A DNA stretch of 64,000 nt from Pseudomonas sediminis (lineage in GTDB: Bacteria > Pseudomonadota > Gammaproteobacteria > Pseudomonadales > Pseudomonadaceae). The notes under the pieces are model-generated. The model was not told the DNA's origin. It did not search any database and was given only the letters and a program-made list of their open reading frames with translations. Positions within the stretch are counted from its first letter, which is position 1. Each line of letters starts with the position of its first letter. The stretch is taken from positions 168,405 to 232,404 of the forward strand of contig NZ_NIQU01000004.1 in assembly GCF_002741105.1 (NCBI RefSeq), written 5' to 3'. The position numbers were made by a program, and so were the translations under genes. Shown one piece after another: positions 63,613 to 64,000 of the stretch.

Positions 63613-63643
63613 AAAAAACGCCGCGGTCTTCGCGGCGTTTTTG
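63613..63643 (+). terminator. Terminator after kinB
   Basis: AAAAACGCCGCGGTCTTCGCGGCGTTTTT-like stem-loop with U-run; it may also serve the convergent small gene on the minus strand. Confidence 0.9.
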
Positions 63644-63665
63644 GTTTTCTCAGTGCGGTTCAGCT

Positions 63666-63851
63666 TCAGCGCAGCACCGGGTCGAACTTGATGCGGCGCC
63701 CGGCCATCAGCGCGACCAGAAAGCCCGCACCGAAGACGACGCTACTACCCTTGAGCAGCAGGGCGACACCCTCGTGCAGAGCTGGGCTCAGCCACAGCGC
63801 GGCCAGGCTCGACAGAGTCATGATCAACAACAGGAAGGCACTTCTGGACAT
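63666..63851 (-). CDS. Small two-helix membrane protein of unknown function
   Basis: 61 residues, with AGGAG before the ATG. Two hydrophobic segments, about 5-20 (AFLLLIMTLSSLAALW) and 33-50 (LKGSSVVFGAGFLVALMAG). I do not recognise the family. It is immediately downstream of the partial gene at 63870 on the same strand, so it is probably in one transcript with it. Confidence 0.65.
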   Translation of the reverse strand: MSRSAFLLLIMTLSSLAALWLSPALHEGVALLLKGSSVVFGAGFLVALMAGRRIKFDPVLR

Positions 63852-63869
63852 GGCGAGACTCCTTGTCGG

Positions 63870-64000
63870 TCAGAACACCCAGCGAGGGGTGCTGTTAGCA
63901 GGACGGGGTTCACGGTTGGCGGTACCGGTCTCGCCATCGTCAGAAATACGCAGCCACTGCGCATCGTCACCGATGGCCCCGACAGCGCGGGTGGGCTGGG
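63870..64000 (-). CDS. C-terminal end of an unidentified protein, cut by window edge
   Basis: About 42 codons ending in a TGA at 63870-63872, with ...GDDAQWLRISDDGETG...STPRWVF at the C-terminus. The frame has no stop to the window end. The spacing of 18 bp to the next small gene, which has a ribosome site, supports a real gene. The function is unknown. Confidence 0.5.
   Translation of the reverse strand, partial: QPTRAVGAIGDDAQWLRISDDGETGTANREPRPANSTPRWVF

Overview
The window is typical high-GC Pseudomonas chromosome. Evidence is the pel, malonate decarboxylase (mdc), glycolate (glc), pst/phoU and algB-kinB gene sets, and several REP-type intergenic repeats. I cannot name the species. No tRNA, rRNA, CRISPR array, insertion sequence or prophage was seen.

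Layout. (1) 1-4315, minus strand: start of a Pel exopolysaccharide operon (pelA, then the N-terminal 523 codons of pelB, cut by the window edge). (2) 4676-7301: glutathione S-transferase with a divergent MarR regulator, then a thioesterase and zinc alcohol dehydrogenase pair. (3) 7523-15924: malonate decarboxylase operon mdcA-B-C-D-E-G-H-madL-madM, with the convergent LysR gene mdcR at its 3' end. (4) 16030-17862: PAS-GGDEF diguanylate cyclase and a free periplasmic PilJ-domain protein. (5) 18161-29665: rod, hook and hook-associated genes flgB-C-D-E-F-G-H-I-J-K-L plus a LafW-like gene, with flgA divergent. (6) 29808-39634: glycolate locus glcC, glcD-E-F-G-B, a GlcA/LldP permease and a rubredoxin. 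(7) 39906-48548: second flagellar block. It holds a short LafA-type flagellin, a ToxR-like membrane regulator with a small partner, and the minus-strand operon fliD-fliS-fliT-fliK-fliL-sigma28-motA-motB, which is the order of lateral lafB-C-X-E-F-S-T-U. (8) 48984-58062: M23 peptidase, response regulator, phoU, pstB-A-C and pstS, with PhoB boxes before pstC and pstS. (9) 58199-58745: a roughly 547-bp imperfect inverted repeat. (10) 58871-64000: DUF2383-type protein, BON-domain protein, algB-kinB, a small membrane protein and a partial gene.

The notable content is a second (lateral, Flag-2-like) flagellar system split in two by the glycolate locus. Three of its transcription units (flgB..., fliD..., and the ToxR-like regulator pair) carry good sigma54 -24/-12 elements. 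The LafS sigma factor would serve late genes. Export apparatus, basal body base, LafK-type activator, flgM and flgN are not in this window. The regulator plus small single-pass partner resembles a ToxR/ToxS module and is the best candidate here for an under-described control system.
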